Shown here piece by piece: positions 21,096 through 33,555 of a DNA stretch of 64,000 bases. Location: NCBI GenBank assembly GCA_022828595.1, contig JAKGHH010000002.1, forward strand, positions 82,428,076 through 82,492,075, given 5' to 3'. Positions within the stretch are counted from its first letter, which is position 1. Each line of letters opens with the position of its first letter. Origin of the DNA: Nelumbo lutea (Eukaryota; Streptophyta; Magnoliopsida; Proteales; Nelumbonaceae). Position numbers and translations under genes: made by a program. Under the pieces are notes generated by a model. The model did no database searches, was not told the DNA's origin, and saw nothing but the letters and a program-made list of their open reading frames with translations.

Positions 21096-23038
21096 TGAAG
21101 GGATAGGATATCCATCACATGGACGCCCAAAGAATGCGGAATAAGGGGGGCAAATTTCAAAAAATTTCTCCCATCTTTGTAGGGAATTGAATTCCTTATT
21201 TTAGAAAAACTTATTTTTCAAAGATCAATCTTGAACCATTAACCAAACCAGATCTGAACCAAAAGGAGTAACAGGGAGGATGTACCTGATATAGAGAAAC
21301 AATATCTCCCAATGAAGGTGTTCACACCCAAGGAATGATCCAAAATTTGCTCCCACTAAAGATGGCGCAGTGCAGGATGGAGCAGAATCAGCAGCGTTCT
21401 TCCAAAAGAACTACCCTTCACAAGAATCAACAGGATGGCTTGTGAATACAACTCCAATCAATCTTTTCCCCAAAAGATTAGTATCAAGATCAAATCTTGA
21501 TTACTCCTGAAGAGAGTTGGAGATCAAACTGCTAGACGTGGCGACTGCAAGAAGAAGGCAGCAAGAGAGTAGTCACAGGGTGCAAAATTCTCTCTTCTTG
21601 TGATTTCAGCTCTGAAGACAAGAATGTGTTGGTTGCATCTCAAAGGCTGCCGCCCCCTCCTCCTTTTATAGACTTAAAGGGATCAGCTCCTAATCCCATT
21701 AGAACTTACTGATCCAAATGATATTTGGATTAGAAGTCCCTTTAAGTGATAAAGAAAAACCCTTATCTTATCAGCAGATCAGATCAGCCATCTCCTAATC
21801 TAATTAGGAGGCTTCCAGATCTAAATCTTATTTAGATCTTGGACTCTCTAAGTGGATAGGGTATGGGCCCAATCCTATCAGCTGATCCATCTTAGAATTC
21901 ACCCCTTTTTAATTGAGTGGTCAAACCAGCCCAGTTCAAAATAGGCTTAAGGCCCATTTAAGGTTATGTATTCACTTATCATTCCAAACTGCTGCCCAGT
22001 TGGGTTTCCTTGTATGGCGTGGGACCCAAACATTGATCTACACATCGGCCACATGGGTTCGGCCCAGCCTTTGTTACAAGGAATGGCCGAATACACTGTT
22101 ATGGACAGTGCACCCCCTGAAACCCATCTCATGGGCTCTATGGGCCCAACACTTACCCTTAGTGGTCCCTGTGTCAAGCTACCTTGTAACACCCAGGGAC
22201 CGAGGGAAGATGCAAGATTAGCCCATCAGGTATTACCCTCAATGGTCTTACACTTAACCTCTCAGCCCATAATGATCATACACTGCCCGACAATAAAGGA
22301 CCTCTCCCTTGGCTGCAAGGAACAGTGTTGGACTCTTTGTTTATATGGATCCCGGGAATTAAAACCTTTTGCAAATCATTTCAAAACCATAATATATATA
22401 CTTTTATATCTCAGATAAAATATATTTTGCAAAACAAATCTCAACGATTGAAATCGGCTGTCGACAGTCTTGGTTTCCATCAGTGTGGGTGCATCCCCGA
22501 TCATTACCTTTGTCTGACAAAGGGGCTGATCCTATCACTATGATCACCCAATCAGATGAATTCTCAGACTATCCCAACATACCTAGGTTTTGACCTCTAC
22601 TAAGGATCTCACTGATTGGTATATCAAAGACAACCCAATCTGACACCTAATACAGTATCATAATCGAGTCTAGGGGTCGGGTGCAACTTTTCAGTTTTGA
22701 CCATCAATCTCCAAGGTCCAGAGCAATACTGGAAATTTGGTCCAGTTCAAAGATTCAATTAATCCTACACTGTATGTGCCTAGGGTCTCACCTTGGCAAC
22801 TGAGACAGGCCACCCCAATCGACTTGGTGGCATCACAGTGTCTGCCTTGTTAGGATAGGTCCCCCAGACCGACCCATTGGTTGTGAAACTAACATGAGTC
22901 TCATTAAGTGTCCAGTTTAACGGTACTACACAGAAACATACCAAGGGAACATGAATCAAATATGCACTTTTATTCATTTACAATAAACTCATAAAGTACA
23001 TCTTGATTGAAGCTAAGGGCATACAAAACTGTCTAACA
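21096..23038 (-). repeat. Copia-C 3' LTR, complete
   Basis: On the minus strand it starts TGTTAGACAG at 23038 and ends CCCTTCA at 21096 (1943 bases). The polypurine tract 'aagtgggagc' precedes it. It holds the palindrome series discussed for 43778-43932; here CTCCTAAT/ATTAGGAG is at 21792-21810 and AGATCTAAAT/ATTTAGATCT at 21817-21839. Confidence 0.9.
21661..21670 (-). promoter_or_regulatory. TATA box of Copia-C 3' LTR
   Basis: On the minus strand TATAAAAGGA is followed by GGAGGGGGCGGCAGCC, a block conserved in all full copies of this LTR. Equivalent boxes are at 28561-28568 (minus), 31191-31198 and 37471-37478 (plus). It is the probable core promoter, with the palindrome series upstream. 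Confidence 0.7.
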
Positions 23039-25429
23039 GCTCCCACTTGCACATAGTTCCAATCAGGTACTAGCCGGAGTCCCATGCTTTCCATGTGTTT
23101 CTCAAACCCTTTCTGTGATAGTGGCTTCGTCAATGAGTTTGCTACATTTTTCGCTGACGCTACCTTTTGAATCAGGACGTCCCCTCTACCAACAATCTCC
23201 CGCAGTGTGTGGTACTTCCTCTCGATGTGCTTCGACTTCGAGTGGGCTCGTGGCTCCTTAGCCTGAGTAATGGCTCCATTGTTGTCATACTTTCACCGTT
23301 GTCAACATTCCTACATCATTCCCAATGAGTAGAATGTCATCTACATATAGAACCAAGAAGGCAACTTTATCTCCACTGTACTTTCTGTAGACACAGGGTT
23401 CATCCGGATTATGCTCGAAGTCAAACGATTAAACAGCAGAGTCAAAATGGATCTTCCGACTTCTAGAAGCTTGCTTAAGTCTATAGATGGATCTATTAAG
23501 TTTACATACCATATTTTCCTGACCTGTAGCAATGAAGCATTGCGGCTGCTGCATATAGATATCTTCAGTAAGATCTCCATTCAAGAATGCAGTTTTGACA
23601 TCCATCTGCCAAATCTCATAATCATGGTACGCTGCTACAGGTAGTAGAATCCTAATGGATATAAGCATGACCACAGGTGAAAAGGTTTCCTCATAATCGA
23701 TGCCCTCTTTCTAAGTGTACCCTTTCGCCACCATACGAGCTTTGAAGGTCTCAACCCTACCATTAGGGACCATTTTTCTCTTGTAAATCCATTTCCAACC
23801 GATTGCTTTTACCCCGGAGGGTGGATCTACTAGAGTCCAAACTTCATTGGTCTCCATTGAGCCCATCTCTGCTCTCATGGCCTCCACCCACTTTTGGGAA
23901 TCTATGTCCAACATGGTTTTCGCGTAAGTTACGGGATCCTCTTCACTAGTCAAGGTTTCCACCGGGTAACTATCCTGGTCATAACCATAACGGACTGGTG
24001 AACTGGATACCTGAGTGGATCTTCTAGTTTGGTCACTACCTAGAACTTGTGGGACATCTCCCACTGCTTCTGAGCTCTCCTCATCAAGAACAACTTCCTG
24101 ATGATGGGTGTCCAGGATAAAATCGGTTTCCAAGAATTGTGCATTTCGACTGCAAAACACTTTCTGCTCACTTGGGTCAGAGAATAGGTAACCTACAGAG
24201 CCTTTTGGGTAGCCTACAAATAGGCAACGACAGGTATTGGATTCCAACTTGTCTGCACTCATTCTTTTAGCGTGTGCTGGACAACCCCAAATCTTCAAGT
24301 GTCTGACACTTGGTTTCTTTCCGGTCCAAAGTTCATATGGAGTATTTGGAAACGATTTGGTTGGAACCCAATTCAGCACGTAAATCATAGTCTCTAATGC
24401 ATAACCCCAAAAGGATGTGGGTAACTCTGAGTGTATGAGAAGCGACCGGACCATATCCAATAAGATCCTATTCCTCCTCTCTGAAACACCGTTAAGTTAT
24501 GGTGTAACAGGAGGAGCTAATTGTGATAATATCCCATTGTCCTTTAAGTAGTCCCTGAATTCGTCAGAGAGATACTCGCCACCTCGATCTGATTAAAAGG
24601 CTTTAATTTCTCTCCCAAACTGTTTCTCGACCTCTTGTCTAAATTATTTGAACTTTTCAAAGGATTCAGACTTGTGTTTCATTAGGTATATGTAACCATA
24701 TCATGAAAAATCATCTGTGAAGGTGATGAAATACATGTATTGATTTCATGTCCTAACACTCAAGGGACCACATACATCAGTATGTATTAGGTCAACTGTG
24801 CCTGTACATCTTTCAGGCTTACCATTAAATGGTCATTTTGTCATCTTGCCTTGTAGGCAAGGCTCACAGGTGGGAAGATCTTCTACAGTTAGAAAATCCA
24901 AAGGACTATCTTTTACCAACCTTGTGAATCGGTCAACACCGATGTGGCCAAGTTGGTAATGCCACAGACACGTGGGATTAACTGTATCACAGGCTCTCTT
25001 TTTGGGGATTTGAGCCGACGTAGTTTCGGTTATGTTAGTGTCTAGAGAAGGATGTAGAACATAGAGACCGTTCTCTAGTTCCCCGTATGCGATGAATTTG
25101 TTATTTCTTTTAATAGTAATCATTTTATTAAAGAAGACAGAATAACCATCTGCACACAGTTTTGAGACAGAAATCAAATTTCTCCTTAAATTTTGTACAT
25201 AAAGACAATCTTTTAGTACAATTGTTCATTCTCTAAACAGTAATTCCACAGTTCCTATGGCTGCGGCTACAACAGTTGCAGTAGTCCCCAAGTAGAGTGT
25301 GACTTCTCCTTCACTCAACCTTCTGCTTACCTTGAACCCCTGCAATGAGTTACACGCATGAGTTGAAGCCCCGGAGTCAATACACCAGGACGTAGAAGCT
25401 ACCAATAAATTGGTTTCTATAACACAAGT
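23039..25429 (-). pseudogene. Copia-C pol: protease, integrase, RT, RNase H tail
   Basis: It is in the same frame as gag. The protease 'WCIDSGASTHAC' lies near 25355-25390, 'WHYQLGHIGVDRF' near 24925-24965, and the integrase C-terminal part plus RT N-terminal part in the long frame 24460-23711 ('[11 protein letters not shown]', '[14 protein letters not shown]', 'GWKWIYKRK'). RT keeps 'QMDVKTAFLNGDL' and YVDD (23336-23347). Stops include TAA at 24593-24595 (arginine of 'LRSDRGGEY'), TAG at 23711-23713 (glutamine of 'GYTQKEG') and TAA after 'FDSAV'. A deletion near 23289 joins 'GMLTTVKV' to 'DNNGAI', removing the end of RT and most of RNase H. Confidence 0.88.
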
Positions 25430-26227
25430 TTCAAAATTACCTTTCTTGGATTCCAGGTAGGCAGGGCAGTTCTTTCTCCAATGGCCGGTCTTCTTGCAAA
25501 AGTGACAGGCATTTGATGCTTTGTCTTTCTTCTGCTTCTTACCCTTAGTGGCTTTCTTCTGAGGCTTCTTTGCCTTTCTCTTTCTCTTGCCTGTTTTGCT
25601 AGCTTCAACAAGCATAGCTACATGCTCATCCATTCTTATTAGTTCTTCGGCTCTTTGCAACATATTGCTGAGCTCTTGCAAGCTGACATTCAGCTTGTTC
25701 ATATTATAGTTCATAATGAATGGATTAAAGGAAGGGGGCAAAGAATTAAGGATATCATCTATCTGGGTTGCCAGGTCCAGCCCGGATCCAAGAGCCTCCA
25801 GTTCATTGATGTATCCTATCATCCGAAGACAATGGTCGTGAACTTGTTGGCCCTTGGTCATTTCTGTAGTCATGAAGTATTTCAAGACCTTTTGTCGAGT
25901 AGAACGATTCTGCTATTCATACATCATTCTGAGACTGTCCAATATGTCCTTGGCAAGTTCGATCTAATCGAACTGCCTCTGTATTGGGTTGTCCAAAGAG
26001 GCAATGATGTAACATAAAGCAAGGGAGTTTTTCTCCTCCCATTCCTGATAGTCTCTCCTTCGGGCCTCAGAAGCCCTGTCGCCCGGACGCTCTGGGGTAG
26101 GATTCTTTGCCACTTTGTCTAGCTTTTTAGAAGCTAGGACCTGCATAGGGTTCCCAAACCAGTCGGCATAGTTTGGGCCCTTAGGCTTGTTGTCGTCAAG
26201 AATCTTTGCAAATGATCCGTTTGCCAT
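25430..26227 (-). pseudogene. Copia-C gag (well preserved)
   Basis: ATG at 26227-26225 opens MANGSFAKILDDNKPKG. The copia-type GAG polypeptide runs to a lysine-rich linker ('TGKRKRKAKKPQKKATKGKK') and one CCHC zinc knuckle, C-X2-C-X4-H-X4-C ('CHFCKKTGHWRKNC', near 25470-25515). One stop near 25960 and another near 25910 interrupt it. The linker and knuckle are the RNA-binding part. Among the gag copies here this one has the most intact knuckle. Confidence 0.88.
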
Positions 26228-28016
26228 TTTTTGATAAAAGAGCAAACATTAGTTCACAACGTAATTTGATTCATGTTCATTACCTAAATATGGATTTTAA
26301 TCTACGATCCATTTCCATTTATTCATCTCTAAGATTTCCCTCCTTTCTTAGTGACGGAGGCTACGGGTTGTCTCTGGAAATGTGGGAAATCACATAGGGT
26401 GCATGGATCCAACTGTTTCAGCTCCATAACCCCACCACCTTTCTATGAAGGATCGTATCCACTCATCATATGAGTTTTCCCTTTGGCCTTTGTCAGAAAA
26501 GGTTCAGAGCCATTTTCAGGTAAACCTTTCTATCTAGTAAGTGCTTACCCATCATATTCGTGAATGCCAAGGTACCATGAGAGAGTTTCCATTTTCTCGT
26601 GACGCCTCTCCCACATCAATCTATGACGCTTCTATCATCTTATGAAACACTCAGACAAGCCCAACACCAAATGGATAGCCCATTTTCTGGTGTGTTTCCT
26701 CATTACTGAAGGGCCCATCCTCATGCTAATGATGGAAGGCCTTTAGAGAGTTCATCATATGGATCTCCCTATAACTTGCACTCATATTAGCTAGAGGGAA
26801 TAGTTATTACGCTCTACTTTGATTTAGGTCAAACCAAAGTGGCTCCCACTGACTTTCATAAAGTCAGATTTCGGTTGGCCTTAATTGGCTAGGGTGCCGC
26901 ACGAAACCTCTTGATGAGGTGTGGGGCCCACCACTGAGGAAGGTCATCCAATGGCCAAAAGGGACACCATGGCAATGATGTGCGTTCAGCCATGGTGTGC
27001 GCAAGAGCCACTATCGAATGAGCATGGGCCAAGCACTTATGGCCCATGTACGCAGCACATCACACCTCCAAACATCTCATGCTGGGATAAATTGATTCAA
27101 TCAATTAATCATCTGTAAGGCCCATTGGAAGCCCATTTTAAATCCATAATATTAACCATTAATATTATCTAGGTATATGGGCTAAAGTAGGGTTACCCAG
27201 TTCGGCCCATATAGCTTTATCTGTTGAAGTGGGCTTTTGGCGGTTTTAACTATTTAAAACTAGGCCTTTAGAGGTTGGGCCAAATTAACCATTTAATTAA
27301 ATATCAATCCTCAGGCCCAATAGTGGGAAAGTTAGGGCTAACTTTCAGCCTTGATTAAACCCTAGATTTGGTCCAAACAGTTTGAACCAATCTTGGTTCG
27401 AATGGGTCTAGGGTTTGATCTTTAATTAAATCTTTAATTCAAGAAAATAATCTAAAATTAAATACTGATAAAAGAAAATCAAGAATCAGTCAAACAGGGC
27501 AATTCACACAATCCTTCCTGCAAAATGGAGGTTAGATCACAGTTTGCAGTTTCATAAACTGCAAATCGCAGATTGTATTTCTCCCATCTACGAAATCTTC
27601 TTCTCTGCGAAATCTTCCTTTCTGCACCGCCATCTTTGATCCAAAAAGAAAATAAATAGAAATTCTATTTCTATTAATGATTACATCAGATCGAATACTT
27701 GTACATCCAGACTAAAAAAAAAATTATTTACAGACCAAATATAATGAATAAATCAAGAAACTACAAATCTTGCAAGTTCCCTGCGCAAACCAAGAATTCG
27801 ATCTCCTCTTGTACGAACAACCCATAAATCAAGAAAATTATAAAGAACTATTCTAAACAATAATCAGATTTATATAAAATTAATTTCAGATTATTTGCCC
27901 ATCAATTTTGGGAACAAATTTCCCAAAACCCATATCTGCGCTAATCGGGTAGAACGCCTTCTGCCCATTTGCGCAGGTTCAGATCCGAAACAAATTGGTT
28001 CAAGATTTGAACCATG
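26228..28016 (-). other. Copia-C leader
   Basis: About 1.8 kb separates PBS and gag and is non-coding on the sense strand. The opposite strand holds a 65-codon open frame at 26921-27118 (MGPTTEEGHPM...) that is also open in the leaders of Copia-D (32663-32860) and partly Copia-F. Confidence 0.75.
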
Positions 28017-28028
28017 GCTCTGATACCC
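28017..28028 (-). other. Copia-C primer-binding site
   Basis: On the minus strand it reads GGGTATCAGAGC, one base from the initiator tRNA-Met site TGGTATCAGAGC used by most plant copia elements, and it lies next to the LTR end at 28030. Confidence 0.85.
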
Positions 28029-28029
28029 C

Positions 28030-29937
28030 TGATGGGATAGGATATCCATCACATGGATGCCCAAAGAATGCGGAATAAGGGGGGCAAATTTCAAAAAATT
28101 TCTTCCATCTTTGTAGGGAATCGAATTCCCTATTTTAGATAAACATATTTTTCAAGGATCAATCTTGAACCATTAACCAAACTAGATCTGAACCAAAAGG
28201 AGTAACAGGAAGGATGTACCAAATACAGAGAAACATTATCTCACAATGGAGGTGTTCAAGCCCAAGGAAGGATCAAAAATCTGCTCCCACTGAAAATGGT
28301 GCAGTGCAGAATGGAGCAGAATCAGCAGTGTTCTTCCAAAAGAACTTGACCCTTCGCAAGAATCAACAGAATGGCTTGTGAATACAGCTCCAATCAATCT
28401 TTTCCCCAAAAGAATAGTATCAAGATCAAATCTTGATTACTCCTAAAGAGAGTAGGAGGCAAGAGAGTATTCGCATGGTAAAGAATTCTCTCTTCTTGTG
28501 ATTTCAGCTCTGAAGACAAGAATGTGTTGGTTGCATCTCAAAGGCTGCTGCCCCCTCCTCCTTTTATAGACTTAAAGGGATCAGCTCATAATCCCATTAG
28601 GAGTTACTGATCCAAATCATATTTGGATTAGAAGTCCCTTTAAGTGATAAGGGATAACCCTTATCTTATCTATAGATCAGATCAGCTATCTCCTAATCTA
28701 ATTAGGAGGCTTCCAGATCTAAATCTTATTTAGGTCAGGACTCTCTAAGTGGATTTGGTGTGGGTCCAATCCTATCAGCTGATCCATCTCAGAATTTGCC
28801 CCTTTTTTAGTTGAGTGGTCAAACCAGCCCAGTTCCAAATGGGCTTAAGGCCCATTTAAGGTTATGTATTCACTTAGCTTTCCAAACTGCTGCCCAGTTG
28901 GGCTTCCTTGTATGGCATGGGACCCAAACATTGATCTACACATCAGCCACATGGGTTCGGCCTAGCCTTTGTTACAAGGCCTGGCTGAGTACACGATTAT
29001 GGATAGTGCACCCCCTGAAACCCATCTCATGGGCTCTATGGGCCCAACACCTACCCTAAGTGGTCCCTGGGCCAAGCCACCTTGTAACACCCAGGGACTA
29101 TGGGTCGATGCAAGATTAGCCCATCAGGTATTATCCTCAATGTCTTACACTTAATCTCTCAGCCCGTAATGATGATACACAGCCTGACAAGAGAGGACCT
29201 CTCCCTCGGCTACAAGGAACAGTGTTGCACTCTCTGCTTATACGGATCCCGAGAATTAAAACATTTTGCATATCATTTCGAAACCATAATATATATACTT
29301 TTATATCTCATATAAAATATATTTTGCAAAACAAATCACAATGATTGAAATCGGTTGCTGGCAGTCTTGGTTTCCATCAGTGAGAGTGTATCCCCGATCA
29401 TTACCTTTGTCCAACAAAGGGGCTGATCCTATCACTATGATCACCCACTCAGATGAATTCTCAGGCTATCCCAACATACCTAGGTTTTGACCCCCGCTAA
29501 GGATCTCACTGATTGGTATATCAAAGGCAGCCCAACCCGACACCTAGTGCAGTATCATAATCGAGTCTAGGGGTCGGGTGCAACTTTCCAGTTTTGCCCA
29601 TCAATCTCCAAGGTCTAGGGCAATACTAAAAATCTGGTCCAGTTCAAAGATTCAATTAATCCTACACTGTATGTGCCTAGGGTCTCACCCTGGCAGCTGA
29701 GACAGGCCACCCCAACCGACTTGGTGGCACCACAGTGTCAGCCTTGTTAAGATAGGTCTCCCCAGACCGACCCACTGGCTGTGAACATTCTAAACTAACA
29801 TGAGTCTCATTAAGTGTCCAGTTTAAGGGTATTACATAGAAACATACATAGGGAACATGAATTAAATATGCACTTTTATTCATTTACAATAAACTCATAA
29901 AGTACATCATCTTGATTGATGCTAAGAGCATACAATA
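28030..29937 (-). repeat. Copia-C 5' LTR, short at its 5' end
   Basis: It matches the 3' LTR throughout, ending CCCATCA at 28030. At the other end it stops at 'gcatacaa' (29937) instead of continuing to TGTTAGACAG. A TATA box lies at 28561-28568 on the minus strand. Confidence 0.85.
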
Positions 29938-31762
29938 AAAGTGCATATTTGATTCTTGTTCCCTTGGTATGTTTCTGTGTAATACCCTTAAACTAGATAC
30001 TTAATGAGATTCGTGTTAGTTTAGAATGTTCACAGCCAGTGGGTCGGTCTGGGGAGACCTTTCCTGACAAGGCTGACACTGTAGTGCCACCATGTTGGTT
30101 GGGGTGGCCTGTGTCAGTTGCCAGGGTGAGTCCCTAGGCACATACAATGTAGGATTGATTGAATCTTTGAACCAGACCAGATTTCCATTATTGCCCTGGA
30201 CCTTAGAGATTGATGGGCAAAACTGGAAAGTTACACCCGACCCCTAGACTTGGGTATGATACTGCGCTAGGTGTCGGATTGGGCTGTGTTTGATATACCA
30301 ATCAGTGAAATCCTTAGCGGGGGTCAAAACTTGGGTATGTTGGGACAGTCTGAGAATTCATCTGAGTGGGTGATCATAGTAACAGGATCAGCCCCTTTGT
30401 CGGACAAATGTAATGATCGGGGATGCACTCTCACTGATGGAAACCAAGACTTCCGGCAACCGATTTCAATCGTTAAGATTTGTTTTGCAAAATATATTAT
30501 ATATATATATATATATTATGGTTTCGAAATGTTTGCAAAAAGGTTTTAATTCCCACGATACATATAAGAGAGAGTGCAACACTGTTCCTTGCAGCCGAGG
30601 GAGAGGTCCTCTCTTATCGGGCAGTGTATGATCATTATGGGCTGAGAGGTTAAGTGTAAGACCATTGAGGATAATACCTAATAGGCTAATGTTGCATCTG
30701 CCCACAGTCCTTGGGTGTTATAAGGTGGCTTGGCCCAGGGACCAGTTAGAGTAAGTGTTGGGCCCATAGGGACCATGAAATGATTTTTGGGGGGTGCACT
30801 ATCCATAACAGTGTATTCAGCCAGGCCTTGTAACAAAGGCTGGGCCGAACCCATGTGGATGATGTGTAGATCAATGTTTGGGTCCCACGCCATACATAGA
30901 AGCCCAACTGTGTAGCAGTTTGGAAGGCTAAATGAATACATAACTTTAAATGGGCCTTAAGCCTATTTTTAACTGGGCTAATTTGATTAGTCACTTAAAG
31001 GGGCGAATTCTGACATGGATCAGCTGATAGGATTGGGCCCAAACCCTATCTACTTAGAGAGTCCAAGATCTAAATAAGATCTAAATAAGATTTAGATAAG
31101 GGTTATCCCTTATCACTTAAAGGGACTTTTAATCGAAATATGATTGGGTTAGCAACTCCTAATGGGATTAGGAGCTCATCCCTTTGAGATTATAAAAGGA
31201 GGAGGGGGTGGCAGCCTTTAGACATGCAACCAGCACACTCTTGTCTTCAGAGTTGAGCTCACAAGAAGAGAGAATTCTGCACCCTGCAAATACTCTCTTG
31301 CCGCCTCCTTCTTGCAGCCGCCGCTTCCAAGCAGTTAGTTCTCTAGTTCTTGGGAGAAATCAAGATTTGAATTTAATACCAATCTTTTGGAGAAAAGATT
31401 GGTTGGAGTTGTATTCACAATCCATCCAGTTGATTCTTGCGAAGGGTCAAGTTGTTTTGGAAAAACACTGCTGATTCTGCTCCACCCTGCACTGCGCCTT
31501 CTTCAGTGGGAGTAGATTTTGGATCCTTCTTTGGGTGTGAACACCTCCATTGGGAGATACTGTTTCTCCGTATCAGGTATAATCCCTCACTACTCCTTTT
31601 GGTTCAGATCTAGTTCAGTTTATGGTTCAAGAATGATCCTAGAAAATATGATTATGTAAATAGGGAATTCGATTCGCAGTTGAAGGGAGAGAAAAATTTT
31701 GAAATTTGCCCCCTTATTCCGCAATCTTCGGGCATCCATGTGATGGATATCCTATCCCTTCA
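29938..31762 (+). repeat. Copia-D 5' LTR, short at its 5' end
   Basis: It begins inside the LTR at 'aataaaagtgcatatttgatt' and ends CCCTTCA at 31762, one base before the PBS. It contains TATAAAAG at 31191-31198 and a (TA)n expansion at about 30487-30515. Confidence 0.88.
31191..31198 (+). promoter_or_regulatory. TATA box of Copia-D 5' LTR
   Basis: TATAAAAG is followed by GAGGAGGGGGTGGCAGCC and lies about 570 bases before the LTR end, as in the other copies. It is the core promoter candidate for element RNA. Confidence 0.7.
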
Positions 31763-31763
31763 G

Positions 31764-31776
31764 TGGTATCAGAGCC
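31764..31776 (+). other. Copia-D primer-binding site
   Basis: TGGTATCAGAGCC is a perfect match to the classic initiator tRNA-Met priming site of plant copia elements. It is separated by one base from the CA end of the LTR. Confidence 0.93.
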
Positions 31777-33555
31777 AGGTTCAAATCTTGAACCATTCTA
31801 TTTCAGATCTGATCCTGCGCAAATGGGCAGAAGGCGTTCTACCCAATTTGCGCAGATATGGGTTTTGGGAAATTTGTTCCCAGAATTGATGGGCAAATAA
31901 TATGAAATTATTTTTATATAAATCTGATTATTGTTTAGAATAGTTCTTTATGATTTTCTTGATTTATGGGTTGTTCGTACAAGAGGAGATCAAATTCTTG
32001 GTTTGCGCAGGGAGAACTGCAAGATTTGCAGTTTCGTGATTTATTACATTTGGTCTGTAAATAATTTTTTTTTTAATTTTTTAGACTCAATGTATAGGTA
32101 TTTAATCTGATGTAATTAATAATAGAAGTAGGATTTCTATTTATTTTATTCTTGGATCGAAAATGGCAGCGCAGAAAGGGAGATTTCGCAGATGGGACAT
32201 TTACTATCTACGATTTGCAGTTTATGAAACTGCAAATCTATGATCTATCCTCTGTTTTGCTGGATGGATTGTGCGAACAGCCCTGTTTAACTGATTCTTG
32301 ATTTTCTTTTATCATTTATTTAATTTCAGATTATTTTCTTGAATTAAAGATTTAATTAAAGATCAAACCCTAGACCCATTCGAACCAAGATTGGTTCAAA
32401 CTGTTTGGACCAAATCTAGGGTTTAATCAAGACTGAAGGTCAGCCCTAATTTTCCCACTAATGGACCTGAGGATTGATATTTAATTAAATGGTTAATTCG
32501 GTCCAACCTACAAAGGCCTAGTTTTAAATAGTTAAAACTGGTAAAAGCCCACTTGAAAGGATAAAGTTATAGGGGCCGAACTGGGTAACCCTAATTTAGC
32601 CCATATTCCTAGATAATATTAGTGGTTAATATTATGGCTTTAAAATGAGCTTCCAATGGGCCTTACAGATGATTAATTGATTGGATCAATTTATCCCAGC
32701 ATGAGATGTTTGGATGTGTGATGTGCTGCGTACATGGGCCATAAGTGCTTGGCCCATGCTCATTCGACAGTGGCTCTTGTGCACACCATGGCTGAATGCA
32801 CATCATTGCTATGGTGTCCCTTTTGGTCATTGGATGACCTCCCTCAGTGGTGGGCCCCACACCTCATCAAGAGGTTATGTGTGAAACCCTAGCTGATTTA
32901 AGGCCCACCGAAATTTGACTTTATGAAAGTCAGTGGGAGCCACTTTGGTTTGACCTAAATCAAACTAGGGCGTAATTAACTATTCCCTCCAACTAATATG
33001 AGTGCATGTGATAGGGAGATTCATATGATGAATTCTCTAAAGGCCTTTCATCATTAGCATGAGGATGGGCCTTTCAGTAATGAGGAAATGCACCACAAAA
33101 TGGGCTATCCATTTGGTGTTGGGCTTGTCTGAGTGTTTCATAAGATGATAGGGGCGTCATAGACTGATGTGGGAGAGGCTTCACCAGAAAATGGAAACTC
33201 TCTCATGGTACCATGGCGTTCATGAATATGATGGGTAAGCACTTACTGGACAGAAAGGTTTACCTGAAAATGGCTCTGAACCTTTTCTGACAAAGGCCAA
33301 AGGGAAAACTCATATGATGAGTGGATATGATCCTTCACAGAAAGGTGGTGGGGTTATGGAGCTGAAACAGTTGGCTCCATGCACCCTATGTGATTTCCCA
33401 CATTTCCAGAGACAACCCGTAGTCTCCGTCACTGAGAAAGGAGGGAAATCTCAGAGATGAATAAATGGAAATGGAATGTAGATTAAAATCCGTATCTATG
33501 TAATGAACATGAATCAAATTAGGTTGTGGACTGATGTTTTCTCTTTTATCAGAAA
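31777..33555 (+). other. Copia-D leader
   Basis: This stretch of about 1.78 kb between PBS and gag is conserved with the other leaders. No sense coding frame is supported. The antisense 65-codon frame of Copia-C recurs at 32663-32860 (minus strand). Confidence 0.75.

Larger units (their letters stand above)
21096..29937 (-). mobile_element. Copia-C: near full-length Ty1/copia element
   Basis: The minus-strand order is 5' LTR (29937-28030, missing about 70 bases of its start), PBS (28028-28017), leader, gag, pol with an RT-RNase H deletion, polypurine tract and a complete 3' LTR (23038-21096). It inserted in TRG-2 on its left. Its 5' LTR abuts the inverted 5' LTR of Copia-D at 29937/29938. 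No matching target duplication is seen. Confidence 0.85.
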
